Made by a program: the position numbers and the translations under genes
Part shown: in pieces, positions 26,485 to 35,064 of the stretch
How positions within the stretch are numbered: the first letter of the stretch is position 1
Layout: every line of letters starts with the position of its first letter
The notes under the pieces: generated by a model
The model's database searches: none
Seen by the model: the letters and a program-made list of their open reading frames with translations, nothing else
What the model was told of the DNA's origin: nothing
Source: Xenococcus sp. MO_188.B8
Lineage (GTDB): Bacteria; Cyanobacteriota; Cyanobacteriia; Cyanobacteriales; Xenococcaceae
Assembly: GCA_030065615.1 (NCBI GenBank)
Contig: JASJDR010000019.1
Span: 1 to 64,000, forward strand
Direction: 5' to 3'
DNA: 64,000 bases

Positions 26485-27912
26485 ATGAAAATTACCAGAG
26501 AAACAGCATTCAAATTATTGTCTGGCTTTATCCTATCTTATCTAATATTCGTAATGTTAGGGAAAACACTGGCAAGTCCAACAGAATTAACGGTTGATGT
26601 GAGCCAAGTTCTTTCCGATGTATCGAATAATCCAGTTGGGATCAGTATAAATTTTCTACGGGTTGATCCTGCAATTACTCAACCTCTAAAGGAGCTTAAG
26701 GTAGGTTCTCTTCGATTTCCAGAGGGCGGCATAAGCAATTTCTATCTTTTTGACAAAGATAACCCAGCCAAGGCTAAGGCATCGCTTCAGGACCCCAACA
26801 TCAGGTCTACACGAGACTTCCTAGTTAATGCTGATGGAACCTATAAAGCTACCCTCAGCTTTGATGATTTTATGAGCGTATGTCAATCAGTAGAGGCTGA
26901 GCCATTTATTATTGTGGGTATTGATGCTATGGTGTATACAGGAACTGAACCACATGCCACGCCAGAAGAAGTACAGAAAGCAGCCGTTGAATGGGTGAGA
27001 TATGCAAATATCGTCAAGGGTTACGGTATCAAGTATTGGGAAATCGGCAACGAAAATGATTTGCACAATGGGGGTAAAAGTAATAAAAATTGGACGGCAG
27101 AAAAGTATGCCAACACAGTAGTTCAGTTCTCCAGAGCAATGAAGGCAGTCGATCCGTCAATTAAGATAGGAGCCAATGGCATGAGCGGTTCGGAGTGGTG
27201 GGATCGGGTAGTGCCAATTGTTAAAAACGATGTCGATTTTCTTGTAACTCATCAATACTCCTGGATAAAAGACTATCAAGAATGGAAAAATAATCATTAT
27301 CAGTATGATAACCACATTAAAGCTGCCTCAAAAGCGATCAGTACCTACAATCCAAATCTGAGAATCAATGTAACTGAAATTAGCTCTTTAAAACCTCGTA
27401 CTGTTCACGAGAATAATACCTGGAAAATGCTTCATAATTTTGAAGTATTAGGAGGTGCTCTTCTCTACAATCAGATAGATTATGTTCATTTCTGGACATC
27501 TAGATGGATGGAAAAAGACTCTTATTCTAGAGCATTTAGTGCCTTTGATTCCAATTACAAACTGATGCCAATGGGTTATCCTCTTAAGGTTTGGAACAAT
27601 TTTCTCAAAAAGCAGATGGTCTATTCTACCAAAAAAGCAGGAACAATTCGTTCTTGGGCAAGTTACGATCCTGATGACAACTCTTTGAATGTGTTTGTGC
27701 TTAACAAAGAAGAAGTTCCTCAGAATGTAAGCATAACATTGAATAACTATACAGGAAGCACCCAAAATCAGCGTTGGATTCTTAAAGGGTCCACCCCAGA
27801 ATCTACAGATGTAACCTGGGAAAAGTCTGGTTCGGTTTCAGTTAGTGAGTCAGAGATTAAGACTGAACTAGAACCTTTGTCAGTTACTGTTATCGCTTGT
27901 CAGGGTAGTTAA
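26485..27912 (+). CDS. Secreted clan GH-A glycoside hydrolase
   Basis: From ATG 26485 (GGAAAG just upstream) the protein has 475 residues. An N-terminal hydrophobic segment (FKLLSGFILSYLIFVMLGKTLAS) acts as a signal peptide or anchor. The catalytic barrel shows KYWEIGNENDLHNGG, with likely acid/base Glu190, and NVTEISSLKP, with likely nucleophile Glu298, the clan GH-A layout seen in arabinofuranosidase-like families such as GH51 and GH39. A small C-terminal beta domain (about 395-475) fits GH51/GH30-type enzymes. A periplasmic or surface glycanase that trims or releases the polymer is the likely role; specificity cannot be read. Confidence 0.82.
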   Translation: MKITRETAFKLLSGFILSYLIFVMLGKTLASPTELTVDVSQVLSDVSNNPVGISINFLRVDPAITQPLKELKVGSLRFPEGGISNFYLFDKDNPAKAKASLQDPNIRSTRDFLVNADGTYKATLSFDDFMSVCQSVEAEPFIIVGIDAMVYTGTEPHATPEEVQKAAVEWVRYANIVKGYGIKYWEIGNENDLHNGGKSNKNWTAEKYANTVVQFSRAMKAVDPSIKIGANGMSGSEWWDRVVPIVKNDVDFLVTHQYSWIKDYQEWKNNHYQYDNHIKAASKAISTYNPNLRINVTEISSLKPRTVHENNTWKMLHNFEVLGGALLYNQIDYVHFWTSRWMEKDSYSRAFSAFDSNYKLMPMGYPLKVWNNFLKKQMVYSTKKAGTIRSWASYDPDDNSLNVFVLNKEEVPQNVSITLNNYTGSTQNQRWILKGSTPESTDVTWEKSGSVSVSESEIKTELEPLSVTVIACQGS

Positions 27913-27951
27913 CCTAGAATAGCTCATAATAAACTATTGGAAAACAATTTT

Positions 27952-28791
27952 ATGGCAACAAAAGCAATTAAATCTTATTTAAGAAGTTTGGCAAAATATC
28001 CTATACCACTAACAAAACGGGAATTAAATGCCTACAATAACGGAGTTAAAGTCTTTATTAATAGTCTGCCGAAATCGGGCACTTTTCTGCTAAGACGGAC
28101 CCTTAGTCTGTTGCCTACTTTTGCACCCCGTTGGTCATATCATGGACTTGTTGCTGGAACACCACAATTACAACAAAAAATACAGACAATTCGCCGAGGG
28201 CAATACGCTTCTGGACATTTGTACTGGAGTCCAGAACTAATCGAGCTTCTAGTTACCTCTAATATTCGCACGCTATTTATTATCCGCGACCTTCGTGATG
28301 TTGCTGTTTCTCTGGCTAATTATCTGACCAATAAAAATCCCGATCACCGCTTACATCCCTACTTCAAATCTCTCAAATCAGATGATGAGAGACTCATGGC
28401 TGCCATAGTTGGAGTAGAAGGAAAACTCCTTGAAGATGGTAGAAGAGCAGAATCTTTAGGCGAATGGGCTAGGGGTTTTGCACCTTGGTTGGATGAACCA
28501 AATTGTTTGGCAGTTCGTTTTGAGGATATGATTGGCAGTGCTGGAGGTGGTAGTGATGACAAGCAGTTGGAGGAGGTTCACAATATCACAAATTACCTGG
28601 GTATTAATATTCCTGACGAGCAAATTATTCGAGTTGCTAAAGGAATTTTTTTTAAGAGTTCTAAAACATTCCGTCAAGGGCAGATTGGGGATTGGCAAAA
28701 TCACTTTAAAGACGAACACAAACGCGCGTTTAAAGAGGTGGCAGGTGAAGCATTGATACGATTAGAATATGAAGATGGATATGATTGGTAA
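27952..28791 (+). CDS. Sulfotransferase domain protein (SULT-like)
   Basis: From ATG 27952 the protein has 279 residues; the same frame extends to a TTG at 27937. It has the PAPS loop VFINSLPKSGTFLLRRTLSLL (about residues 34-54) and the 3'-phosphate motif TLFIIRDLRDVAVSLANYL (about 101-119). The C-terminal FFKSSKTFRQGQIGDWQNHF resembles the conserved RKGxxGDW segment of cytosolic sulfotransferases. It therefore belongs to a third subgroup, distinct from the other four in this locus. It follows the hydrolase gene by 39 bp. Confidence 0.88.
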   Translation: MATKAIKSYLRSLAKYPIPLTKRELNAYNNGVKVFINSLPKSGTFLLRRTLSLLPTFAPRWSYHGLVAGTPQLQQKIQTIRRGQYASGHLYWSPELIELLVTSNIRTLFIIRDLRDVAVSLANYLTNKNPDHRLHPYFKSLKSDDERLMAAIVGVEGKLLEDGRRAESLGEWARGFAPWLDEPNCLAVRFEDMIGSAGGGSDDKQLEEVHNITNYLGINIPDEQIIRVAKGIFFKSSKTFRQGQIGDWQNHFKDEHKRAFKEVAGEALIRLEYEDGYDW

Positions 28792-28860
28792 ACTCACTAC
28801 ACAGATAACAATCTCGCTTAATATCCTAATATTTATGAGCTTAAACTTGTGAGTATCTAT

Positions 28861-30054
28861 ATGAAAAAGCAACTTGGTTTTCTAGCAGCAGCCCCTAGAA
28901 TATCAACTCATCCCGATGCAGAAATGTCTGGACCTCGCTCTCGAGTTCTGGGCTTGATTCAAGGCTTTGAATCATTAAATTGGTCGGTTAAAAAATTTAT
29001 AGTCGGCGACAAAGCACCGAAGAAATGGTCTGCCAAAGGTTCTGGAGCAGCAATTAGTAAGGGATTTCTGCGTACTTTAATAGTAGATATAGTTCGTATC
29101 GCGTTAGGCATCTTTAATAGTTGGAGAAGTTGGCACGAGTTAGGTAACCAGATAGATTGGGTTTACGAATACGCAGCTACTCTCCAATGTCTGGGCTGGA
29201 TTTTTCAACGAAAGGGGATACCTTGGATATTGCAAGTAGAAGCTTTACTCTATTATGAATCCAAAGCAGAGCGTAAAGCTTTAATTTTAGACGGTATTGC
29301 TCGAAAATTGGAATTATGGGCATATCGACAGTGTGATGTTATTGCTTGTGTTAGTGATACTCTTAAAGAGATCCTAGTTAAGGAAATAGGCATTCCTTCA
29401 AAAAAAATCGTCCTAGTACCCAATGGAGTAGACATCAAATTTCTCGATCCTCAACTTTATGAACCTAAAAGATTGTTTTCAGATTTCACAGTGGGATTTG
29501 TGGGTAGTTTTTATGCTTGGGCAGGATTAGACTTGTTGCTTGAGGCAATTTATGAACTGCAAACAGAAGGTTATTCTATGTCCCTTGTATTTGTAGGTGA
29601 TGGAGAGATGAAACAAGCTTGGAAAGAACAAGCTCAGAAATTAGGTCTTGAAGAACAGGTGAAATTTGTTGGTAGAGTATCTTGGCAAGAAGTGCCACAG
29701 TATATAGCTGGCTTTGATATTGGTTACTCAGGACAAATCCAGTTACAGATGGGGAAGATGTATTTGTCGCCGATGAAACTTTATGAATATATGTCCATGG
29801 CTAAACCAGTTGTCGCCTCAGCTTTTGAAGATGCTAAACGATTAGTGATTGAAGAAGAAACAGGATTTTTGTTTCAGCCTGGAGATAAAAATGCACTCAA
29901 ACAAGCTCTAATGAAAGCTTTTGCAGCCCAAAATAAATTCAAGGAAATGGGCGAACAGGCACGCAGGGAAATAGAAGTCAATCATAGTTGGACTAATCGA
30001 GTTCAAGTTCTGATCGAGGAAACTGATCGCATTTTAAAAGAGAAAAAAACTTGA
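28861..30054 (+). CDS. Family 4 glycosyltransferase
   Basis: From ATG 28861 (an in-frame GTG lies at 28849) the protein is 397 residues. It has a GT-B layout: CDVIACVSDTLKEILVKEIG, then IVLVPNGVDIKFLDP, TVGFVGSFYAWAGLDLLLEA, and the C-terminal donor-binding stretch KLYEYMSMAKPVVASAFEDA with EEETGFLFQPGDKNAL. In GT4 enzymes the nucleotide-sugar is bound by this E-x7-E region. It would act at the cytosolic membrane face. A 630-bp spacer follows. Confidence 0.9.
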   Translation: MKKQLGFLAAAPRISTHPDAEMSGPRSRVLGLIQGFESLNWSVKKFIVGDKAPKKWSAKGSGAAISKGFLRTLIVDIVRIALGIFNSWRSWHELGNQIDWVYEYAATLQCLGWIFQRKGIPWILQVEALLYYESKAERKALILDGIARKLELWAYRQCDVIACVSDTLKEILVKEIGIPSKKIVLVPNGVDIKFLDPQLYEPKRLFSDFTVGFVGSFYAWAGLDLLLEAIYELQTEGYSMSLVFVGDGEMKQAWKEQAQKLGLEEQVKFVGRVSWQEVPQYIAGFDIGYSGQIQLQMGKMYLSPMKLYEYMSMAKPVVASAFEDAKRLVIEEETGFLFQPGDKNALKQALMKAFAAQNKFKEMGEQARREIEVNHSWTNRVQVLIEETDRILKEKKT

Positions 30055-30159
30055 TTTAGTTTATCATGCGATAATCAAATATGTCGATTTAGATTAATTA
30101 CTATTTCTCCCAAAAAAATTATGTTACAAGTAGAATATAATGGTGACCGCCAGCATTGA

Positions 30160-30327
30160 TTAGTATCAGGATATTCAGTTGAAGAGGTGACTGATAGTAT
30201 GAATCTAGAAAATTATCAACCTCTGGCAAAAGCAGCATAAAAATTGATACAAGAACATTATTCTTGGAGTGCAACGGCAGAAAAAGTTGCAAAAATTTTA
30301 AACAAGGAAAAAAATATCTTCCTGTAA
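30160..30327 (+). pseudogene. Remnant resembling a GT4 C-terminal tail
   Basis: In one frame the DNA reads LVSGYSVEEVTDSMN, LENYQPLAKAA, a TAA, then KLIQEHYSWSATAEKVAKIL before the terminal stop at 30325. The EHYSW..TAEK stretch resembles the last helix of GT4 glycosyltransferases. A stop interrupts it and there is no N-terminal part, so it is a decayed piece. Confidence 0.4.
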
Positions 30328-30610
30328 ATTTTTCGTTAATAAGTGGGCACTGGGCAATATTGGATAATTTTAAGAACCCAATTAACGAAATATGATTAAT
30401 TAGAATCTCCTTTCTAAAACCAACAGGCTTTGGTTTTTTGGGGCATTCGCGATCACGTAGTGCCTACCGAAGGTCTCACGTAGTGCCAGGCTTCATCTGA
30501 CAGATTAATCTTAAAATAGTACTTAAATTACAGGACAATCGCTAACCTCCTTTCCTCACTATTACCTAAATTTTGCTAAGTTGCATCTTATACTATATTT
30601 CAGTATTATT

Positions 30611-30652
30611 ACTTAAGTATTTTAACTCAAGTATTTTAACTCAAGTATTTTT
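30611..30652. repeat. 14-bp tandem repeat ACTYAAGTATTTTA x3
   Basis: Three units of 14 bp (first with T, next two with C at the fourth base) end 31 bp before the next start codon, in the leader of the WecG/TagA-type gene. Confidence 0.8.
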
Positions 30653-30683
30653 CAGATAAATAAAAACTTTTGATATACAAAGT

Positions 30684-31493
30684 ATGGAAAGCAAATCATA
30701 CAAGCTTCTTGGAGTTAGAATTAATTTGCTGACTATGGCAAAGCTTAATTCTTTAATTTCCAAAGCTGTAAAACGTAAAGCAAAATGGATTATTGCCAAT
30801 CATAACCTCAACAGTCTTTACATATACCACCAAAACTCAGAAATGAGAGACTTCTACAATAAAGCAGACTTTGTTCACATAGATGGTATGGCTTTAGTTC
30901 TTCTAGGTAAATTTCTCGGCCTTCCCTTTAAAAGAAAACATCGAGTTACCTATGCAGACTGGGTATGGACTTTAATGAAAGATGCCGCCAAACAAGACTG
31001 GCGCATACTATATTTAGGTTCTAAACCAGGAGTTGCCGCGAAAGGAGCAAAAGTTTTAAAGGAAAAATATTCTAACTTACACATTGAAACCATTCATGGT
31101 TATTTTAACCCCTCTCCAGATAGCCCAGAAAATAAAGCAGTTTTAGAGGAAATAAATGCTTACCAGCCTCACATTCTCATGGTAGGAATGGGAATGCCTC
31201 GCCAAGAACAGTGGATTCTCGAAAATATCCAGAATATAAATACCAATGCTATCCTTCCAAGTGGTGCTTGCATAGACTACGTAGCTGGAGCAGTTAAAAC
31301 TCCACCGCGTTGGATGGGAAAAGCTGGTTTGGAATGGCTCTATCGCTTAATAAACGAACCTCGTAGACTCTGGAAAAGATACTTGATCGAACCTTGGTTC
31401 ATAGCTAGACTATTTTTCAAATCATTTCTCCTTACCCTGAAAAAGAAATTTTGCAAATTGGTTAAGCTAATCGAGTTTAACTTACAATCCTAG
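30684..31493 (+). CDS. WecG/TagA/CpsF family glycosyltransferase
   Basis: The 269-residue protein matches the GT26 family: VRINLLTMAKLNSLIS, WIIANHNLNSLYIYHQN, FVHIDGMALVLLGKFLGLP, ILYLGSKPGVAAKGAKVL, IHGYFNP and HILMVGMGMPRQEQWI, then IDYVAGAVKTPPRWMGKAGLEWLYRL. The DGM/T aspartate is the expected catalytic base and GMPRQEQ is the family hallmark. Such enzymes add ManNAc(A)-type or related sugars to polyprenyl-pyrophosphate-linked intermediates at the membrane surface. Length is typical, with a somewhat extended basic C-terminus. Confidence 0.93.
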   Translation: MESKSYKLLGVRINLLTMAKLNSLISKAVKRKAKWIIANHNLNSLYIYHQNSEMRDFYNKADFVHIDGMALVLLGKFLGLPFKRKHRVTYADWVWTLMKDAAKQDWRILYLGSKPGVAAKGAKVLKEKYSNLHIETIHGYFNPSPDSPENKAVLEEINAYQPHILMVGMGMPRQEQWILENIQNINTNAILPSGACIDYVAGAVKTPPRWMGKAGLEWLYRLINEPRRLWKRYLIEPWFIARLFFKSFLLTLKKKFCKLVKLIEFNLQS

Positions 31494-31685
31494 AGCGTCG
31501 ATTCAGTATTTATAAATTACTAGTTAGGTGAGAGGGGGGAGTGTGGGAAGAATGTAGAGAGTGTGGGGAGAGGGGGTTAACTAAGGCAGAATTGTACTTA
31601 GAAAAACTCACTAAAAAACCGCCATAAGATGAGGTATAGCGCTACGCGCAAGTCAAAAGTCAAACTCGCGCGTTCCTTAGCTGCT

Positions 31686-31803
31686 TATACTGCGAGCGGG
31701 TTAAAAATGAACTAACTGGACTTTTTATAAAATCCTACGATTCTTACCAGACAATGCTTTCCCCGCTTTAGAAAAAGTCCACATCTCAGCCGCTCGCAGT
31801 ATA
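31686..31803 (-). mobile_element. Miniature inverted-repeat element, copy B (118 bp)
   Basis: Perfect 14-bp inverted ends TATACTGCGAGCGG (31686-31699) and CCGCTCGCAGTATA (31790-31803) bound 118 bp without coding capacity. Inner arms GGACTTTTT and AAAAAGTCC add a second inverted repeat. In the opposite orientation it aligns with 19291-19399, differing by about 9 bp in length. The better-preserved ends suggest it is the younger copy. Confidence 0.85.
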
Positions 31804-31805
31804 CG

Positions 31806-31831
31806 AAGCCCAGAACACGGAGCTGGGCTTG
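31806..31831. other. Hairpin AAGCCCAG/CTGGGCTT
   Basis: An 8-bp stem with a roughly 10-bp loop lies directly next to the miniature element. It lacks a T tract, so a terminator role is uncertain. Confidence 0.35.
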
Positions 31832-32048
31832 TCCAGATTGGTGCTCTGGATAAACAGCAGGGTCGCTCGTCAAAAGTCCTAAAGGATACCGCTGCGCATA
31901 TCAAAAGTTTACTAATCATAGGCTTGGGCGTTTACCAATGTCCTAACCAAATTACGTAGTGCTATAACTTGACAAGCCATTGAAAGTTCATTTGGACAAT
32001 TTTTCTCCTTTCTTGCCATAGGTTTTCTAGATCGCATTTTTAACTTGC

Positions 32049-32094
32049 GCGATCGCGTCTTCTGGGTGGCAAAATGTTAAAGCAACGAATTTAA
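32049..32094 (-). pseudogene. 46-bp relic of a tyrosine recombinase gene
   Basis: The stretch matches 8545-8590 closely, with 26 identical consecutive bases (32069-32094 and 8565-8590). Read leftward it gives KFVALTFCHPEDAIA, the same catalytic-domain segment as in the larger fragment. The flanking sequences are unrelated, so only this relic remains. Confidence 0.65.
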
Positions 32095-32518
32095 CCGAAA
32101 AACCCCAAATCGCGATCGCGCTTTAGCTATCAACCTCACAATTACCTCAGCGATTAGGTACCCCAAGAATAATCTACCTGAATACTAGCAATTTAAGCTT
32201 AAATCTCAGAACTTTGCCTGACCAAAATTTTTTTATCTTACTAGAAATATTTTGGTATTACGAATAATTATACCTAGTTCTTTACTTTTTAGCTCTAAAT
32301 TGTCTTTAGTCTTTTGAAAAAAAAGGATACTCAATAATGTTAATTTAAGTATTATTTCTATTTTTTAATATGCCACACTTTGGATAAGTATCTTGGAACA
32401 TATTGTCTGATAAAGTGTTGAGATTATTTATCTAGAAAATTGTAGAGAATTACAGTTTTTCTGAGGGATTTAGGTTACTGAACATTGAGGATTAACAGAG
32501 CGAAGAGCCACCCAAAAA

Positions 32519-34861
32519 ATGCAAAACTTCAAAACAAACTTTCTCGATACTAGAGAACCGCCATATAAAAACACTATCAGCAGAGAAGCTACATGGAGTC
32601 AGAGAAGGTTAGACCATGACAGGGATAGATCCTCAGTTTCATTGCCATTGTCATCAATATTAGGCTTTAAGCCGGCAACCCTAGTTATACTTGCTGTATT
32701 AGGGTTTTTTTTAGCAATAGTTTTTTCTTGGCAACTGGGAAATAGCCATGTTACTGAGTTATTTGCTCAATTGCATTTATGGCAGGAAAATCCTCCTACT
32801 TGGTTAGAAACTCCCCAGGTCAGCAACAAATACTATTTGTTATTACCAACAATAGTACTGTTTTTATTAGCCCAGATCATCATTAAAGTTTCTCCCCAAC
32901 CTCGAACTTGGTCTCGGACGGTGGTAGTGTCAGTTTTGCTAGTATTGGCAATCCGCTACGTACTATGGCGAGTCATGACTACTCTTAATCTAGCCGATCC
33001 CCTCAATGGCACCTTCAGTCTGGTCTTATTTTTTATAGAAATGTTGACCATGTTTAGTGTCTGCTTAAAGCTCAGTTTGAACCTGAAAGTGAAGCCCCGA
33101 AACCGCAAAGCTGATCGGATGTCAGTTGCCGTGATTCAGGGAAAATATACACCTTCGGTAGATATCTTAATTCCGACTTACAATGAGCCCGATTTCATTC
33201 TCCGTAGAACTATTCTTGGTTGCCAAGCTTTAGATTATGCCAACAAGAAAATTTATCTCTTGGATGATAAGCGTCGTCCTGAAATGCGTTTGCTAGCCCA
33301 AGAACTTGGCTGTGAGTATGTTACTAGACCAAATAATCTTCATGCTAAGGCAGGTAATTTAAATCATGCTCTTCCTCTTACTTCAGGAGAATTAATCGTT
33401 GTCTTTGATGCAGATTTTGTTCCCAGTAAAAACTTCCTAACTCGCACAGTTGGTTTTTTCCAAGACGATCAGATCGCGTTAGTTCAGACTTCTAAGAATT
33501 ATTATAATCCTGACCCTGTTGCCCGTAACTTAGGTTTAGAAAACCTCTTAACTCATGAAGAAGAACTTGTTTACCGTCATGGTCAGTTACTTCATGATGG
33601 CATAGACTCTGTTGGTTGCCATGGCTGCTCCTTTGTCGTTAGACGGAGTAGTTTAGAAGAAGTCGGCGGCTTCGTTATTGATTCTCTGACTGAGGACTAC
33701 TTTACTGGTATTTGCTTATCTGCTCGAAATTATAGGGTGATTTACCTAGGAGAAATTTTAAGTGCGGGTCTGTCCGCTGAAAACATAGCAGACCACATAG
33801 CTCAGAGAATTAGGTGGACGCGGGGAACCCTACAGGGATTTTTCATTCGGGCTAATCCTTTGACAATTAGAGGACTTAACTGGCTACAAAGACTATCCCA
33901 TTTTGAATCAATCTTTTATTACTTTACCAGTATATTTCGAATTGTTTTTCTGCTGATGCCCCTAATATACTTATTTTTTGATGTTGTCCCCTATAAGACA
34001 ACTACTCAAGAAATGTTGTATTTCTTTATTCCATACTATTTTTTGCAGTTATCTACCTTCGCTTGGCTAAATTACCGCAGTCGCTCGGCTTTGTTATCAG
34101 ATGTCTACGTTGTTTCCCAGTGTTTTCCTCTCGCACTAACAGCGATTCAAACCATGGTCAGCCCCTTCGCTCAAGGTTTTAAAGTAACGCCAAAAGGAAC
34201 ATCGAGCGATCGCTATATTTATAACTGGATTTTGGCTGCGCCACTAATTGTAGTTTTTGTCATAACTCTAATTAGCTTTGGACATAATGTGAGTTCAACC
34301 CTGACTAATATAGCTGAGTCAGCGACCCCGATGGCTCCTGAACTGCTTGGAGGTAGACTTCTGGGTTGGATATGGGGTGCTTTCAACTTGCTTGTAATTA
34401 GTGTTGCTCTATTAATTATGCTCGATGTTCCCAAACCAGATATTTATGAATGGTTATCGTTGCGAAGAGGAGTAAAAATAGCTAGTAAGAATGGAACAGT
34501 TTGGGGCCTGACGACCGAAATATCTGAAGGAGGGGCGGTAATTGAACTAAGAGAGTGGAGAGATCTCGACCGAGCAGTAACTCTAGAGATTTTGGAAGAA
34601 GGGTTGATTCTGCAGGGCAAAATTACACATAGCGATCGCAGCGGCAAATTTCCCAGAGTAAAAGTTATGTTCGAGCGATTGAGTCTCCCTCAACACCGTC
34701 AGTTGGTCGAAATGCTCTTTTGCCGTCCCGGTCAATGGAAACGACGGGAGACTCCTGGGGAATTACGCTCCCTGTGGCTACTGTTGAAAGTTTTGCTACG
34801 ACCTCTATTATCCTTCGGTAACAAGAAAACAAATAGGATTACCTCATTGGTGAAAAGTTAA
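32519..34861 (+). CDS. BcsA-like processive glycosyltransferase with PilZ-like tail
   Basis: The 780-residue membrane protein has the GT2 synthase core: VDILIPTYNEPDFILRR, YLLDDKRRPEMR, VVFDADFVPSKNF (D297, D299), DSLTEDYFTGICLSARNY (TED at 391-393) and the processivity motif QRIRW (429-433). About eight transmembrane segments surround it. The tail, from about residue 649, resembles a PilZ domain (RRGVK..., EISEGGAVIEL), but the canonical RxxxR and DxSxxG motifs are imperfect. It probably makes and extrudes a beta-glucan such as cellulose. No BcsB, BcsC or cellulase neighbour is seen, which is common in cyanobacteria. Confidence 0.88.
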   Translation: MQNFKTNFLDTREPPYKNTISREATWSQRRLDHDRDRSSVSLPLSSILGFKPATLVILAVLGFFLAIVFSWQLGNSHVTELFAQLHLWQENPPTWLETPQVSNKYYLLLPTIVLFLLAQIIIKVSPQPRTWSRTVVVSVLLVLAIRYVLWRVMTTLNLADPLNGTFSLVLFFIEMLTMFSVCLKLSLNLKVKPRNRKADRMSVAVIQGKYTPSVDILIPTYNEPDFILRRTILGCQALDYANKKIYLLDDKRRPEMRLLAQELGCEYVTRPNNLHAKAGNLNHALPLTSGELIVVFDADFVPSKNFLTRTVGFFQDDQIALVQTSKNYYNPDPVARNLGLENLLTHEEELVYRHGQLLHDGIDSVGCHGCSFVVRRSSLEEVGGFVIDSLTEDYFTGICLSARNYRVIYLGEILSAGLSAENIADHIAQRIRWTRGTLQGFFIRANPLTIRGLNWLQRLSHFESIFYYFTSIFRIVFLLMPLIYLFFDVVPYKTTTQEMLYFFIPYYFLQLSTFAWLNYRSRSALLSDVYVVSQCFPLALTAIQTMVSPFAQGFKVTPKGTSSDRYIYNWILAAPLIVVFVITLISFGHNVSSTLTNIAESATPMAPELLGGRLLGWIWGAFNLLVISVALLIMLDVPKPDIYEWLSLRRGVKIASKNGTVWGLTTEISEGGAVIELREWRDLDRAVTLEILEEGLILQGKITHSDRSGKFPRVKVMFERLSLPQHRQLVEMLFCRPGQWKRRETPGELRSLWLLLKVLLRPLLSFGNKKTNRITSLVKS

Positions 34862-35064
34862 AGAAAAATTGTAATTTGTCAAGACTTTTCTATTTAATTT
34901 TTAATAATTAGCCTCAATAAAAAAGGAGATTACGGAATATGTGAGCGTATCAAGAAAATAGAACCCAGTGATTCTAAATCCTTTATCTATATCTAAAAAC
35001 CATCAGAAACTAACTCTAAAAATCGAGTTTGATACTTTTACTAATAATTTCAAGAGGAATAATT

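Larger units (their letters stand above)
30055..30683. other. 630-bp spacer with a glycosyltransferase remnant and tandem repeat
   Basis: No intact gene is seen. The stretch holds a GT C-terminal-like remnant (30160-30327), two direct copies of CACGTAGTGCC near 30455 and 30477, and a 14-bp tandem repeat (30611-30652) just before the next gene. Confidence 0.5.
31494..32518. other. 1.0-kb spacer with miniature element and recombinase relic
   Basis: No intact gene is seen. The stretch has a purine-rich low-complexity tract (about 31528-31575), a 118-bp miniature inverted-repeat element (31686-31803), an AAGCCCAG/CTGGGCTT stem at 31806-31831, a 35-codon minus-strand open frame near 31910-32015 without recognisable family, and a 46-bp relic of a tyrosine recombinase (32049-32094). 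The last 400 bp are AT-rich and likely hold the promoter of the next gene. Confidence 0.55.

Noticed and set aside
31725-31919. 64-codon minus-strand open frame
   Set aside because: It runs through the miniature inverted-repeat element and has no family resemblance.
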